Shown: piece by piece, positions 56,901-64,000 of the stretch | How positions within the stretch are numbered: position 1 is the stretch's first letter | How the letters are laid out: each line of letters opens with the position of its first letter | NCBI GenBank assembly: GCA_019695185.1 | Contig: JAIBAN010000014.1 | Coordinates: forward strand, 43,351 to 107,350 | Direction of reading: 5' to 3' | From: Blastocatellia bacterium | GTDB taxonomy: Bacteria; Acidobacteriota; Blastocatellia; Chloracidobacteriales; Chloracidobacteriaceae | Length of the DNA stretch: 64,000 nt | Made by a program: the position numbers and the translations under genes | Notes under the pieces: model-generated | The model's input: only the letters and a program-made list of their open reading frames with translations | The model's database searches: none | Told to the model about the DNA's origin: nothing

Positions 56901-57956
56901 ACCCGCGAACGGTTGCCGGAAAACGAGGAACAACCCATCAGTCTGATTTATGCGTTCCTCTATGCCTCAGACCGTGAGGAGGGGTTGGTGGTGATTGGTG
57001 ACTCGAAAGCCGGTGTCGCCACCCTGCTGGACGGTGACCCAACCAACAACTTCCTCAAACGGCAGCCGGGCTTCAACCCCGATGGCATTCTGACGGGCGC
57101 GGAAAACCTGACGATGGCCGGGAACTACCTCTATATTGTCTGCCCGAAAGGGTTGGTGATTGTGAACGTAGCGAACCCGCTCGAACCGAAGGTGACGGCG
57201 GTCATCGAAGGCTTCAAGAATCCAAAATCGGTGGCCATCCAATTGCGTTATGCGTTTGTGACCGATGAAGAAGGCTTGAAGGTGGTTGACATCACCCGTC
57301 CGGAACGAGCCAAGCTGGTGCCCAACGCTTTGGTTCCGCTCAAACATGCCCATAACGTGTATGTCGCCCGGACCTATGCTTATGTGGCGGATGGTGAAGA
57401 CGGTTTGGCCATCATTGATGTGGAACGGCCTGAAAAACCGGTCCTCGACCAGATGTACAATGCCGATGGGGCCATCAACGATGCGCACGACGTGAAAATC
57501 GGAATGACCAATGCCAGCGTGTTTGCCTACATTGCTGACGGTCATAACGGGCTGCGGGTCGTGCAGTTGATGTCACCTGAAACAACGCCGGGGCTCTACG
57601 GTTTCAGCCCGCGCCCAAGCGGAATGGAACTGGTGGCGACCTATCCGATGCATGACGCATTGGCCATTTCCAAAGGTCTGGACCGTGACCGTGGGGTTGA
57701 CGAAAGCGGAAATCAGTTGGTCGTCTTTGGACGACGCGGGGCCCGTCCTTTCAACCTTGAAGAACAACGCACGATGTTGACGCCACGGGTTACCAACGAT
57801 CCGCCGCGTAAACCAATTGAACCACAGCCGAAATCGGCTCAAAAACCGGCCAATCCGGAAACCGAACGAAACAACCAAATTCTATCCGCTATGGCTGTGA
57901 TTGGGTTGGTGATTGTACCCTTCTCGGTCAGACGGTTCCGTCGACGCCGATCTTAA
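53928..57956 (+). CDS. Decaheme cytochrome c fused to an LVIVD-type propeller
   Basis: 1342 aa. The signal or anchor is about 8-30. Ten CxxCH motifs lie between about residues 77 and 837: CKSCH, CVYCH, CGECH, CTACH, CMVCH, CVDCH, CQDCH, CYACH, CFGCH, CTDCH. From about 860 to 1250 are propeller repeats of the LVIVD type ([71 protein letters not shown]). A C-terminal transmembrane helix ([14 protein letters not shown]) and Arg-rich tail (RRFRRRRS) resemble C-terminal sorting anchors. Likely carries electrons across or beyond the outer membrane. Covalent heme needs a Ccm system, not seen here. Confidence 0.92.
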   Translation: MRSNGKLAWIKLLCCVCVIGAAVCTISFKYRSLGANVTADTTADAVDSGDKNAAPPAKSSSSKGGEKYAQDADDSGCKSCHTGVEPSHVDAKGKESPVISCVYCHGGNGVVKLPDGAAKDSFAYDKAKNEAHVLPKYPEAWKNKKTGKLSSANPVQSATLLNKEDPKFIRFVNPGDFRVSDITCGECHEDEVKFARTSMMAHGGFLWGAALYNNGAWRVKNTQWGEAYNIDGAPVRLETKPAPTAEETKYKGVVPFLNPLVRWEVSQPGNILRVFERGGEPVPEVGNPLPEERPGLPSNKLSIRGYGTLLRTDPVFLGLQKTRLLDPLLYFLGTNEQQGDYRSSGCTACHMPYANDKFKVHSAQYAQYGHDGKSFSADPTIPKDEPGHPIKHNLTNAIPTSQCMVCHMHPGTNMVTPYTGYMWWDNETDGEHMYPEKSFKLSEEEKENIRRRNPEGSAMKGKWGVDPQFLNTLADDVNPKLKHTQFADYHGHGWVFRAIFKQDHKGNLLDQDGNIVKDVNGEVLQKATAPYSPEEEKAGKLMRPGVPVHLKDIHLERGMHCVDCHFTQDAHGNGKLYGEPRAAVEISCQDCHGSIYQRALAAGKDTVTTSFAGGNKLSKYKVWVKGKSKKQPILEVVNGKVIQHSALDPEKSWEIVQTMDTIDPTSTHYNEKSRLAKTMHKDGKTWGVPPKDSTELAHQDNRMTCYACHSSWITSCFGCHLPMIANQNRVMAHNEGKPQTRNWTQYNFQVLRDDVYMLGVGGTATGAKESGRESGGLIAPVRSSSAVIVSSQNALRQQIYSQQQTISSEGYSGQAMNTHVPHTVRGKGETKQCTDCHLSKNGDNNAQIAQLLLLGTNFVNFMGRYIYVANGEHGFEAVAATERDEPQAVIGSHLHKLAYPEKYQQHLNNKRILKESYEHHGNVLSLQMRGEYLYAAEGEEGVVVYDIANIDNKDFSERMTTAPVSPLGQKFYVKTKYATAICSPTTLGVDPTRERLPENEEQPISLIYAFLYASDREEGLVVIGDSKAGVATLLDGDPTNNFLKRQPGFNPDGILTGAENLTMAGNYLYIVCPKGLVIVNVANPLEPKVTAVIEGFKNPKSVAIQLRYAFVTDEEGLKVVDITRPERAKLVPNALVPLKHAHNVYVARTYAYVADGEDGLAIIDVERPEKPVLDQMYNADGAINDAHDVKIGMTNASVFAYIADGHNGLRVVQLMSPETTPGLYGFSPRPSGMELVATYPMHDALAISKGLDRDRGVDESGNQLVVFGRRGARPFNLEEQRTMLTPRVTNDPPRKPIEPQPKSAQKPANPETERNNQILSAMAVIGLVIVPFSVRRFRRRRS

Positions 57957-57958
57957 CC

Positions 57959-58044
57959 GGCAAGTGCCTGAACCCACCTGGAAAGAGAACAGGAATGTCG
58001 GCGTGATGTTCCTGTTTCTTTCTGTTTGGGGTCAGGCATTTGCC
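57959..58044 (+). terminator. Large nested stem-loop with inner terminator-like hairpin
   Basis: Outer arms GGCAAGTGCCTGAACCC (57959-57975) and GGGGTCAGGCATTTGCC (58028-58044) pair with two mismatches. The inner AACAGGAA/TTCCTGTT (57988-57995 / 58009-58016) is followed by TCTTTCTGTTT. It could stop or attenuate transcription between the first two cytochrome genes. A second hairpin, GGAACTG/CAGTTCC, follows at 58087-58105. Confidence 0.6.
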
Positions 58045-58236
58045 ACAAGCAAACCACCTCTGAAAAATTCATGAACCAAGGACCCAGGAACTGCGTAACA
58101 GTTCCCCCAAGTTGACCGGGAATTAAGCTTTACTTTTTGGATTCAGGCTTGCTAAATGGCAGCTATCCAAAAACACCACCAGATTTCCAACAACCACCTC
58201 ATCCGCTTTACTCAACCAGAAGAAGAGGACAAACCT

Positions 58237-59547
58237 GTGAGGAATTCCCGTCGTTTTGCCGCCATTTTCATATTTACTTGTATGGTTTCGGGGATTTTAC
58301 TGGCTCGCGTGTGGGCAGACCGTGGGCACAGCATACCTGAAAAGGGTACCCTCGCTGCCTCAAGCAAAACAGGTTTGGCCCCTCAGGCTTCAAAAGAAGC
58401 ACCCGCTTCAGCTAAAAAAGAAGAGAGCAAAGAAGAAGAAGGGGATGACGACAAACTGGTTTTTAAGCATAAACACCACGAGGGGGAGCAAAAAGCACTG
58501 GATGAGAAGACCCTCATCAAACTGGATTGCAACTACTGCCACGTGGTCGGGCCGGACGAAAAGCTGGCCGCTGGTTTTGGTACATTCCCCTGTGATAAGC
58601 CGGATGTCCTGGCCAAAATGGGCAAAGTTAAAAAAGTCCTCCACAGCGCCTGTACCGATTGTCATGGGAAAATTCCCATCATTGCCAAAAACAATCCCCA
58701 ATTTTGCCTGATTTGTCATACCAAACCTGGATTCACTCCGAAATTGCCAGTCAAGGATTTTCCGAACCAGGTAAATCCCTCCCAATTCAGTTTGAATTTT
58801 CCCCATCGCAGCCACCAAAAGAAGGTTTTGTTTGCCATGTTGGAACCGGCCCATGCGACAGGGATTGAAATTGCATCAGCCAAACCGATTTCAGCAGCCC
58901 TCCTGCAAAGCAAGCCTGCGCCTCCGACCATGGCCTGCACAGCTTGCCATAATGTCGAAGTGGGCGGGGTTTTTGCCTCCAAACCGCAACACCGGAGTTG
59001 TTTTGTTTGCCATTCGGAGCAGGTATCCGACCGATTCAAAGACTATCAAAGCGAGCCCTATGCGAATGACTGTTCCGGTTGCCACCCCAAGGCCAAAACC
59101 AACCCTTTTAAGGATTTGCCCAACACATCCAGCTTCAAAATGGTGAATGCCGTGGAAACGGACAAAGACGGCAAAGTCACGGGCGGCCCGCTTTTCCATC
59201 ATGACGGCGACCATGCAGTCATGGCCAAAATCAGTGAAACCGGTCAAGCGCTGGCATGTATCACGTGCCATGGGGTGGTGAGAAACGAACCTTCGCGGAC
59301 CAAGGTCAAAACCGACGAGGCCCGAAAGAAATTCCTGGTTTCACCATACCCGGAATCCTGTGGAGGGTGCCACACCCTGAAGAAAAAAGCCCTGGTTGGC
59401 TTTATTTCGAAAAAACAGGGGAATGGAAATATCTTCACGGTGAGCAATTGTGATCGTTGCCATACGCAGGACATCATTGACAAAGACAACGATTACCACA
59501 AGAAACAACTGCAACAGCAGACACAACCGCAAACACCACCTAAATAG
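58237..59547 (+). CDS. Nonaheme cytochrome c
   Basis: 436 aa from the GTG at 58237, chosen for AGAGGA 8 nt upstream and a cleaner signal sequence (RRFAAIFIFTCMVSGILLARVWA). The ATG at 58156 adds 27 residues. A charged, Lys/Glu-rich linker precedes nine CxxCH motifs: CNYCH, CTDCH, CLICH, CTACH, CFVCH, CSGCH, CITCH, CGGCH, CDRCH. Additional His lie between them (FPHRSHQK, HHDGDHAVM) and may be distal ligands. Periplasmic or outer-membrane location is inferred. The C-terminus is Gln-rich. A perfectly paired repeat follows. Confidence 0.88.
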   Translation: MRNSRRFAAIFIFTCMVSGILLARVWADRGHSIPEKGTLAASSKTGLAPQASKEAPASAKKEESKEEEGDDDKLVFKHKHHEGEQKALDEKTLIKLDCNYCHVVGPDEKLAAGFGTFPCDKPDVLAKMGKVKKVLHSACTDCHGKIPIIAKNNPQFCLICHTKPGFTPKLPVKDFPNQVNPSQFSLNFPHRSHQKKVLFAMLEPAHATGIEIASAKPISAALLQSKPAPPTMACTACHNVEVGGVFASKPQHRSCFVCHSEQVSDRFKDYQSEPYANDCSGCHPKAKTNPFKDLPNTSSFKMVNAVETDKDGKVTGGPLFHHDGDHAVMAKISETGQALACITCHGVVRNEPSRTKVKTDEARKKFLVSPYPESCGGCHTLKKKALVGFISKKQGNGNIFTVSNCDRCHTQDIIDKDNDYHKKQLQQQTQPQTPPK

Positions 59548-59652
59548 AAGGACTGAGGACTGAGGACTGAGGACTGAGGAAAAACAAGAATTGATTCCAA
59601 ATAAGATATGTTTTCTTTCTCCTCAGTCCTCAGTCCTCAGTCCTCAGTCCTG
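59548..59652. repeat. Perfectly paired heptamer array between two cytochrome genes, word GGACTGA
   Basis: About 4.5 copies of GGACTGA at 59549-59580 and the exact inverse TCCTCAG words at 59620-59651 flank a 39-bp AT-rich spacer. The arms pair without mismatch over about 31 bp. The same word is at 14151-14180. Confidence 0.95.
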
Positions 59653-59672
59653 AAAAAGATTGGGATACACAC

Positions 59673-60686
59673 ATGTTGAACCAGTCCACAACGCACTCAT
59701 CGTTTGCTCGTCACCTTCGCCGGTCACTCCTTGGCTTGTTTGGAGTGGCTGCCCTGTTGGTCTGCTTTTCGTCCTGCAAACAATCCACCATACCACCTCC
59801 GGCTGGACAAAATCCGCCACCGCCACCCACCAGCGGGACCATTAATCAAAAGGCGGTAACTCCGGTAACAATCAAGGGGGACCCCACCAAATTCACTCAT
59901 AAAAGCCATGAAAAACATGTGGACGGGTCAGCCATGGCCTGCGAGGAGTGTCATCGGCGGGAGGAGAATATCAACAAAGCACTGTTTCCCGGACACAGCG
60001 CCTGCATTTCCTGCCACTTAAACGAGTTTACGGTGGCGAATGCAGGAACCCAGGGAATGTGTATTATCTGCCACTCCAACCTGGACACGATTCAGGCTCC
60101 CCAACGGGACTTCCCGCCGCGCAAGAGCTACACGGTCTTTTTTGACCCGCAACAGCACCGCAACCATGTTGCCTACAGTTTCCCGACTGAAGTCAGTAAA
60201 AAAGCGGATTGTGCCTTCTGCCATCCTACCGAAGCAAAAGGTGTGGCGATTGCCTTTCCCAATCACCCGGAATGCTATTCCTGCCACACCGCAGCCGGAA
60301 CCAAAGCATCTGTTCCCAATACGCCCCATGAGGTCAAGCCGGGGGCTTTGGGACCGGGCGAATGTGCGACCTGTCACTTGACCCCAACCGAGAAAACTCC
60401 CGTGGTGTTGCTCCAGACCAAGATGACGGGGAAATCCTATAACTATAAATTCACCCATAAATCGCACGAGAAACTGGCCAAGTGCGAGGAATGTCACAAT
60501 CTGGACAGTACCTATAACACCAGCCAAGTAGCGGTGCCCAAAGCCAAAGCCCATTTACAGAACAAAACGGCTGCTGGTCAGGGTTGTTTTACCTGTCACA
60601 ACGACAAACGGGCATTTGGCGACGGTGATGCTGCGAAATGCACCAAGTGCCATTCCCCCAACCAACTGCTGGGAGCTGGGTCCTAA
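59673..60686 (+). CDS. Nonaheme cytochrome c lipoprotein
   Basis: 337 aa. The N-terminal hydrophobic segment ends LLVCFSSC, a plausible lipobox (residue 35), so it may be lipidated and outer-membrane attached. A Pro-rich linker is followed by nine CxxCH motifs: CEECH, CISCH, CIICH, CAFCH, CYSCH, CATCH, CEECH, CFTCH, CTKCH. FTHKSHEKH near the first and last clusters resembles cytochrome c3/c7 His-ligand segments. With the two preceding cytochromes it gives 28 predicted hemes. Likely an intermediate carrier at the inner leaflet of the outer membrane. Confidence 0.9.
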   Translation: MLNQSTTHSSFARHLRRSLLGLFGVAALLVCFSSCKQSTIPPPAGQNPPPPPTSGTINQKAVTPVTIKGDPTKFTHKSHEKHVDGSAMACEECHRREENINKALFPGHSACISCHLNEFTVANAGTQGMCIICHSNLDTIQAPQRDFPPRKSYTVFFDPQQHRNHVAYSFPTEVSKKADCAFCHPTEAKGVAIAFPNHPECYSCHTAAGTKASVPNTPHEVKPGALGPGECATCHLTPTEKTPVVLLQTKMTGKSYNYKFTHKSHEKLAKCEECHNLDSTYNTSQVAVPKAKAHLQNKTAAGQGCFTCHNDKRAFGDGDAAKCTKCHSPNQLLGAGS

Positions 60687-60782
60687 CAATTGAAAATTGA
60701 GAATTGAGAATGCTGGTTTTTTCTTTTGTCAAACCAGCGCGACTGGATGGTGGAGCTTTGTTCAATTCTCAATTCTCAATTG
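60687..60782. repeat. Paired heptamer array, word AATTGAG
   Basis: CAATTGAAAATTGAGAATTG at 60687 and CAATTCTCAATTCTCAATTG at 60762-60781 flank a 50-bp spacer. It stands directly after the third cytochrome gene. Confidence 0.85.
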
Positions 60783-60810
60783 ACCTTTCAAAGTTTCTTT
60801 TATCCAGGCA

Positions 60811-62781
60811 ATGAAACGTGTTTTGGAAATCATTGACTTTGGCTTTTTCTCAAAATTAACAGTAAAACAACAGTGGGTTCTGTGGGGACTGGCAATTTGC
60901 CTGGGAGCCGTGCTTCCGTTTCTGGGTTCTCTGAAAAACGGGTATGTTATAGACGACGAAACCATCGTGGCCAACAATCCGAATACCGCCTCCCTGGCCC
61001 GGACCGGCTTTGTTTTTACTCATGAACTTTGGGGACGAACCGATCAGCAATTCAATCCGGGTGCAGTCTATCGCCCGGTTACCATCCTGTCATTTGCTGC
61101 CACCTCAACATGTTTCGGAAACACTGCTCAGGTCCATCATTTGGTAAATCTCGGTTTGCACCTGCTCAATGCCTTGTTGGCGGGGATGGTGGTTTGGGTA
61201 TTCACCCGAAAAATGAATCTCAGTGGCTTGACCGGCCTTGGTTTCGCCATACATCCACTTCATACCGAAGTAGTTAATATGTTAGTTGGACGAGCTGAAC
61301 TGTTGGCCTTTTCAGGTGGGGTAGGGGCGCTCGTTTTGTTTCAGACCGCTGTTCAACAAAAAAAAAATTGGCTCCATGGTGTAGGTTGGTGTTGTTGGCT
61401 GACAGGGTTTCTGGCAAAAGAAAGCACCATTCTTTTCCTTCCCTTGCTAATAACATTGATTTGGTGGATGGAATTCCCAGCCGCTCAAGGACTCATTTCC
61501 AAAGAACGAGGACACTGGTTTGTAAGACAATACGGATTCGCTTTAACTGGACTGTTGATTCCGCTGGGCTGTTTTTTCGGATTGCGGGCAGTTGTGCTCG
61601 GAAACCCGTTGGGTACGTACCTTGCCCCACCTGGAGCCACCCAAAGCACAATCCAGGTTGTGGCCAACCCGCTTTATAACCTTACATTGGCGGAACGGTG
61701 GAAAACTTCATTCGCACTGATTGGCAAAATGACAAGTCTCCATCTTTGGCCGCATCCCCTGGTGGTGGATTATTCTTTTGATTCGATTCCATTGGTCACC
61801 ACATGGACGGATGGGCGACTTCTGTTTGGTCTGTCAAGTGTGCTTGCGCTTGGCATAGGAATTCGATTGTCTTGTCGAAAAGCCCCGCTGCTTTCCGTAA
61901 GTCTTCTGTTTTGGCTGCTTGGGATGGTGTTTTTCTCCAACCTCCTCCTGATTCGGTTTGGTTCGCTTTTTGGCGAACGATGGATGTACAGCCCTTCACT
62001 GGGATTTTGTATTGCCTTGGCAATCCTGGTCCAAAAGGGAATTACTTCACAAGGCTGGGTGAAGCTCACAACGACATTGCTTGGGCTGCTCTGTTTGAGT
62101 GCCTCTATTTTTATTTCGGCACAGCACACCAAAACTTTTTTTTCCACTTTAACGGCGGTTACCCACTTGGTCGAACAGGGAAGCCCTCGAAACGCCTGGG
62201 GTTGGTTCGCACTTGGCAACGAATATAGTCGAAGGAACCAGTTCCATGAAGCGGTTGCCGCCTTTCGCAAATCGCTGGAGATTTACCCATCACCCGACAC
62301 ATATGACCTTGTGGCAATGAACTTTATGGCTTTGGGTGATTGGAATGAAGCAATCCAAGCTTCCAGAGAGGCCATCCGGCTGGATCCGGGTTGGTGGCCC
62401 TATCACAAACGACTGGCAATAGCCTTAACCCAAAATGGCCAAACCGACGAAGCCATCGAGGAACTGCAAACGGCCCTGAAAGGGGCACCAACGGATCCCC
62501 TGCTGCATTACAGTCTAGCCTCCCTCTTCAAACGAAAGGGTAACCTTGGGGGAGCAGAATTTCATTACCAGGCAGCCTTACAAGGAGACCGGCCCATGCC
62601 AGGAGCATGGAGAATGATGGGAGAAATATATCTGACACAAGGCAGGAAACAGGAAGCCCTGACAGCCTTTCGCAACTTCATCCAGGCAAATCCGACTTCT
62701 TCCGAGACTGGTTCCATCCAGGAACAAATCCGCCAATTGGAAAAGGAACCCCCTCCCCAACCAAAGTCTGAACACCCATGA
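60811..62781 (+). CDS. TMTC-like multi-pass membrane protein with C-terminal TPRs
   Basis: 656 aa. The N-terminal part has about ten transmembrane helices. The first extracytoplasmic loop holds GYVIDDETIVANNP; an acidic pair at this place is the proposed catalytic site of GT-C O-mannosyltransferases such as TMTC1-4. FAIHPLHTEVVNMLVGRAELLAF is the family signature. The C-terminal 200 aa are TPRs (WFALGNEYSRRNQFHEAVAAF). It probably glycosylates exported proteins, possibly the adjacent cytochromes; that link is only from position. A 4-bp ATGA overlap connects it to a degenerate paralogue. Confidence 0.85.
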   Translation: MKRVLEIIDFGFFSKLTVKQQWVLWGLAICLGAVLPFLGSLKNGYVIDDETIVANNPNTASLARTGFVFTHELWGRTDQQFNPGAVYRPVTILSFAATSTCFGNTAQVHHLVNLGLHLLNALLAGMVVWVFTRKMNLSGLTGLGFAIHPLHTEVVNMLVGRAELLAFSGGVGALVLFQTAVQQKKNWLHGVGWCCWLTGFLAKESTILFLPLLITLIWWMEFPAAQGLISKERGHWFVRQYGFALTGLLIPLGCFFGLRAVVLGNPLGTYLAPPGATQSTIQVVANPLYNLTLAERWKTSFALIGKMTSLHLWPHPLVVDYSFDSIPLVTTWTDGRLLFGLSSVLALGIGIRLSCRKAPLLSVSLLFWLLGMVFFSNLLLIRFGSLFGERWMYSPSLGFCIALAILVQKGITSQGWVKLTTTLLGLLCLSASIFISAQHTKTFFSTLTAVTHLVEQGSPRNAWGWFALGNEYSRRNQFHEAVAAFRKSLEIYPSPDTYDLVAMNFMALGDWNEAIQASREAIRLDPGWWPYHKRLAIALTQNGQTDEAIEELQTALKGAPTDPLLHYSLASLFKRKGNLGGAEFHYQAALQGDRPMPGAWRMMGEIYLTQGRKQEALTAFRNFIQANPTSSETGSIQEQIRQLEKEPPPQPKSEHP

Positions 62782-63308
62782 AGGTTACCGATTTGTTTGC
62801 TTCAAACTGGCTTTCACCGGCAGCGGAAAAAAAGCAAATCCTGTTTTGGGTTTTGGCGATTACCATTGCTCCGTTGCTTTGTTTCGGAGGCTGCATCCGC
62901 AATGGGTATGTTATTGATGATGCCTTGATTGTGGAAAACAACCCCAATGCAGCAACCCTGAAACGGGTCGGCTATGTATTGACCCATGAGCACTGGGGTT
63001 CCCTAAACCAACCCATCAACCCAGGGGCAGTGTATCGGCCCATCACCATGATCTCTTTTCAGGCCACATCAACAGTTTGGGGGAACTCGGCTCCGGCCCA
63101 CCACGCCGTTAATCTGGCACTTCATCTATGTAATTCACTCCTGGTTGCAGCGTGCGTCCTGATTTTCTGACATAGCATGCCGGTAAGCGGCCTAGCCGGG
63201 CTGATTTTTGCCATCCACCCGCTCCATACGGAAGTCGTGAACCTCCTGGTGGGCCGGGCCGAACTGCTGGCCTTTGCTGGCGTGATGGGAACCCTGGTGC
63301 TTTTTCAG
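62778..63308 (+). pseudogene. Broken TMTC-like paralogue with in-frame stop
   Basis: It begins at an ATGA overlap and aligns with the preceding gene (GYVIDDALIVENNPNAATL, then FAIHPLHTEVVNLLVGRAELLAF). A TGA at 63168-63170 interrupts it where the intact copy has Thr (IF*HSM versus VFTRKM). The same frame resumes and keeps homology to about 63308 (LVLFQ), after which the sequence becomes unrelated and runs into IS DNA. The remaining two-thirds of the gene are missing. It is therefore a decayed tandem duplicate. Confidence 0.85.
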
Positions 63309-63503
63309 TTAGCCCGGATATTTCATGAGGTTGGCAGGCCCTGGGTTTTTCATTTTGGGAACCCCTGGTATACCTTGAAAATCAATCAGACAGCCGGGAA
63401 TGGGGGAGCTTTTCGCGTATTTTCCGGTTTTTGCCAATCATCAGAGACACCTTCCCCTTCCCCCATTTTTTGTCAGCGTGCCAGGGACAGCACTCAGTAG
63501 GTT

Positions 63504-63812
63504 TTAGCCGGTGCCCAGCCGGGTGGCGACCAGACGAAACAAGTCCTGGTCAGGATAGGCACTGGAGAGCAGGAAGCGGACGCGGCGGGTATTGCGCAGC
63601 ACGACCGCCCCAATTTTGAAAAGTTTGAGCCGGATGGTGCCGGATTGGGCCTGGGCCAGTCCCGTCCCGGTCAAAACGAGGCGGCGCAGGGCTTCCACCA
63701 AGGTATAAGCCAGTCCTGAAAGCAGCAGGCGGAACTGGTTGGGCCACCAGGCATGGCAACTGGTGCGGTCGGCAAACAAATCCAGTTGTTGCTCCTTCAT
63801 GGAGTGGAAGCG
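63504..63812 (-). pseudogene. IS1380-family transposase, C-terminal fragment
   Basis: The translation MKEQQLDLFADRTSCHAWWPNQFRLLL..., TIRLKLFKIGAVVLRNTRR and LLSSAYPDQDLFR matches the end of IS1380 transposases. The N-terminal two-thirds, with most of the DDE residues, are missing. The upstream residues of the open frame (to 63863) do not fit the family, so the fragment begins near 63812. Inactive. Confidence 0.8.
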
Positions 63813-63893
63813 GAGCGCCGGATTACCTTTCGGCAATTGGTTTCTCCGCAGCCCTCCCCACACCGGACAAACAGTAAGAACCTGTCCGGAAAA

Positions 63894-64000
63894 TCACTTG
63901 CACCGTGCCAAACGCTTGACCATGAGGTCAATCATAGCCAAATAAACGAGGGCCTCACTGGTAGCGGCGCGGCGTTCATAATCCTTACTCAGGCGGCGAA
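63894..64000 (-). CDS. IS5-family transposase, C-terminal end (cut by window edge)
   Basis: Reading leftwards from the edge, the frame gives RRLSKDYERRAATSEALVYL then AMIDLMVKRLARCK and a TGA. The RRLSKDYE...TSEA...YLAMI pattern is the characteristic C-terminus of IS5-type DDE transposases. The rest lies beyond the window, so it cannot be said whether it is intact. Confidence 0.75.
   Translation of the reverse strand, partial: RRLSKDYERRAATSEALVYLAMIDLMVKRLARCK

Larger units (their letters stand above)
63350..64000 (-). mobile_element. Nested insertion-sequence remnants
   Basis: The region from the break in the TMTC paralogue to the window edge contains the 3' part of an IS1380-type element (transposase end 63504-63812) and, abutting it, the 3' end of an IS5-type element cut by the edge. 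The boundary between the two is near 63870-63885, at CCTGTCCGGAAAATCAC. Terminal inverted repeats could not be assigned with certainty. Confidence 0.65.

Noticed and set aside
63813..63863. Upstream part of the IS1380 fragment as a genuine transposase start
   Set aside because: These residues do not match the family and there is no ribosome-binding site; probably a junction with other IS DNA.

Overview
The window looks like a chromosomal segment of a Gram-negative, menaquinone-using, environmental bacterium. I would place it in Acidobacteriota, possibly Blastocatellia, from gene content alone. The markers are an Oar-like TonB receptor with a carboxypeptidase-regulatory domain, a Ser/Thr kinase fused to TolB-like and TPR parts, a secreted CHAT-TPR protein, a YfbK-like VWA protein, the futalosine-pathway gene mqnC, and large multiheme cytochromes. 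KdsB implies an LPS outer membrane. I see no tRNA, rRNA or CRISPR array.

Layout. 1-8.2 kb: the end of a radical SAM gene, a lipoprotein, then a mostly minus-strand block of envelope and housekeeping genes (MGDG-synthase-like glycosyltransferase, FkbM methyltransferase, RidA, pyrG, kdsB) and an unknown 322-aa protein. 8.3-21 kb: a secreted Asn/Gly/Arg/Tyr/Asp repeat protein, mqnC, the TonB receptor, an ankyrin membrane protein, the CHAT-TPR protein and the VWA protein. 21-26.4 kb: an apparent minus-strand run purK-purE-sensor kinase-HAD phosphatase, then a membrane-anchored FKBP. 26.5-38.2 kb: an unknown protein, an AraC-type regulator, the Ser/Thr kinase, a PD40 propeller protein, an exported amidohydrolase, a YdeP-type molybdopterin oxidoreductase, an SDR and a small conserved protein. 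38.3-46.2 kb: two Cys-Cys-rich exported proteins divergent from an alcohol/aldehyde dehydrogenase pair, several small proteins, a DinB-like protein and truA. 46.3-51.3 kb: an exported metzincin-like protease, a beta-trefoil lipoprotein and a double GlcG/HbpS protein. 51.6-62.8 kb: a promoter and structured leader followed by an outer-membrane barrel, three multiheme cytochromes (10+9+9 CxxCH) and a TMTC-like membrane protein. 62.8-64 kb: a dead copy of the TMTC-like gene running into IS1380 and IS5 fragments.

Two things stand out. First, at least 13 intergenic loci carry tandem 7-9-nt words, and in most cases the reverse complement of the same word is arrayed 20-100 bp away, so each locus can fold into a long hairpin. 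The word differs between loci but several words recur, and arrays supply stop codons of at least three genes. They resemble cyanobacterial STRRs but are organised as inverted pairs. Second, the 51.6-60.7 kb cluster encodes 28 predicted c-type hemes, an outer-membrane barrel and a decaheme protein fused to an LVIVD-type propeller with a C-terminal membrane anchor. It is a plausible, little-described extracellular electron-transfer module.
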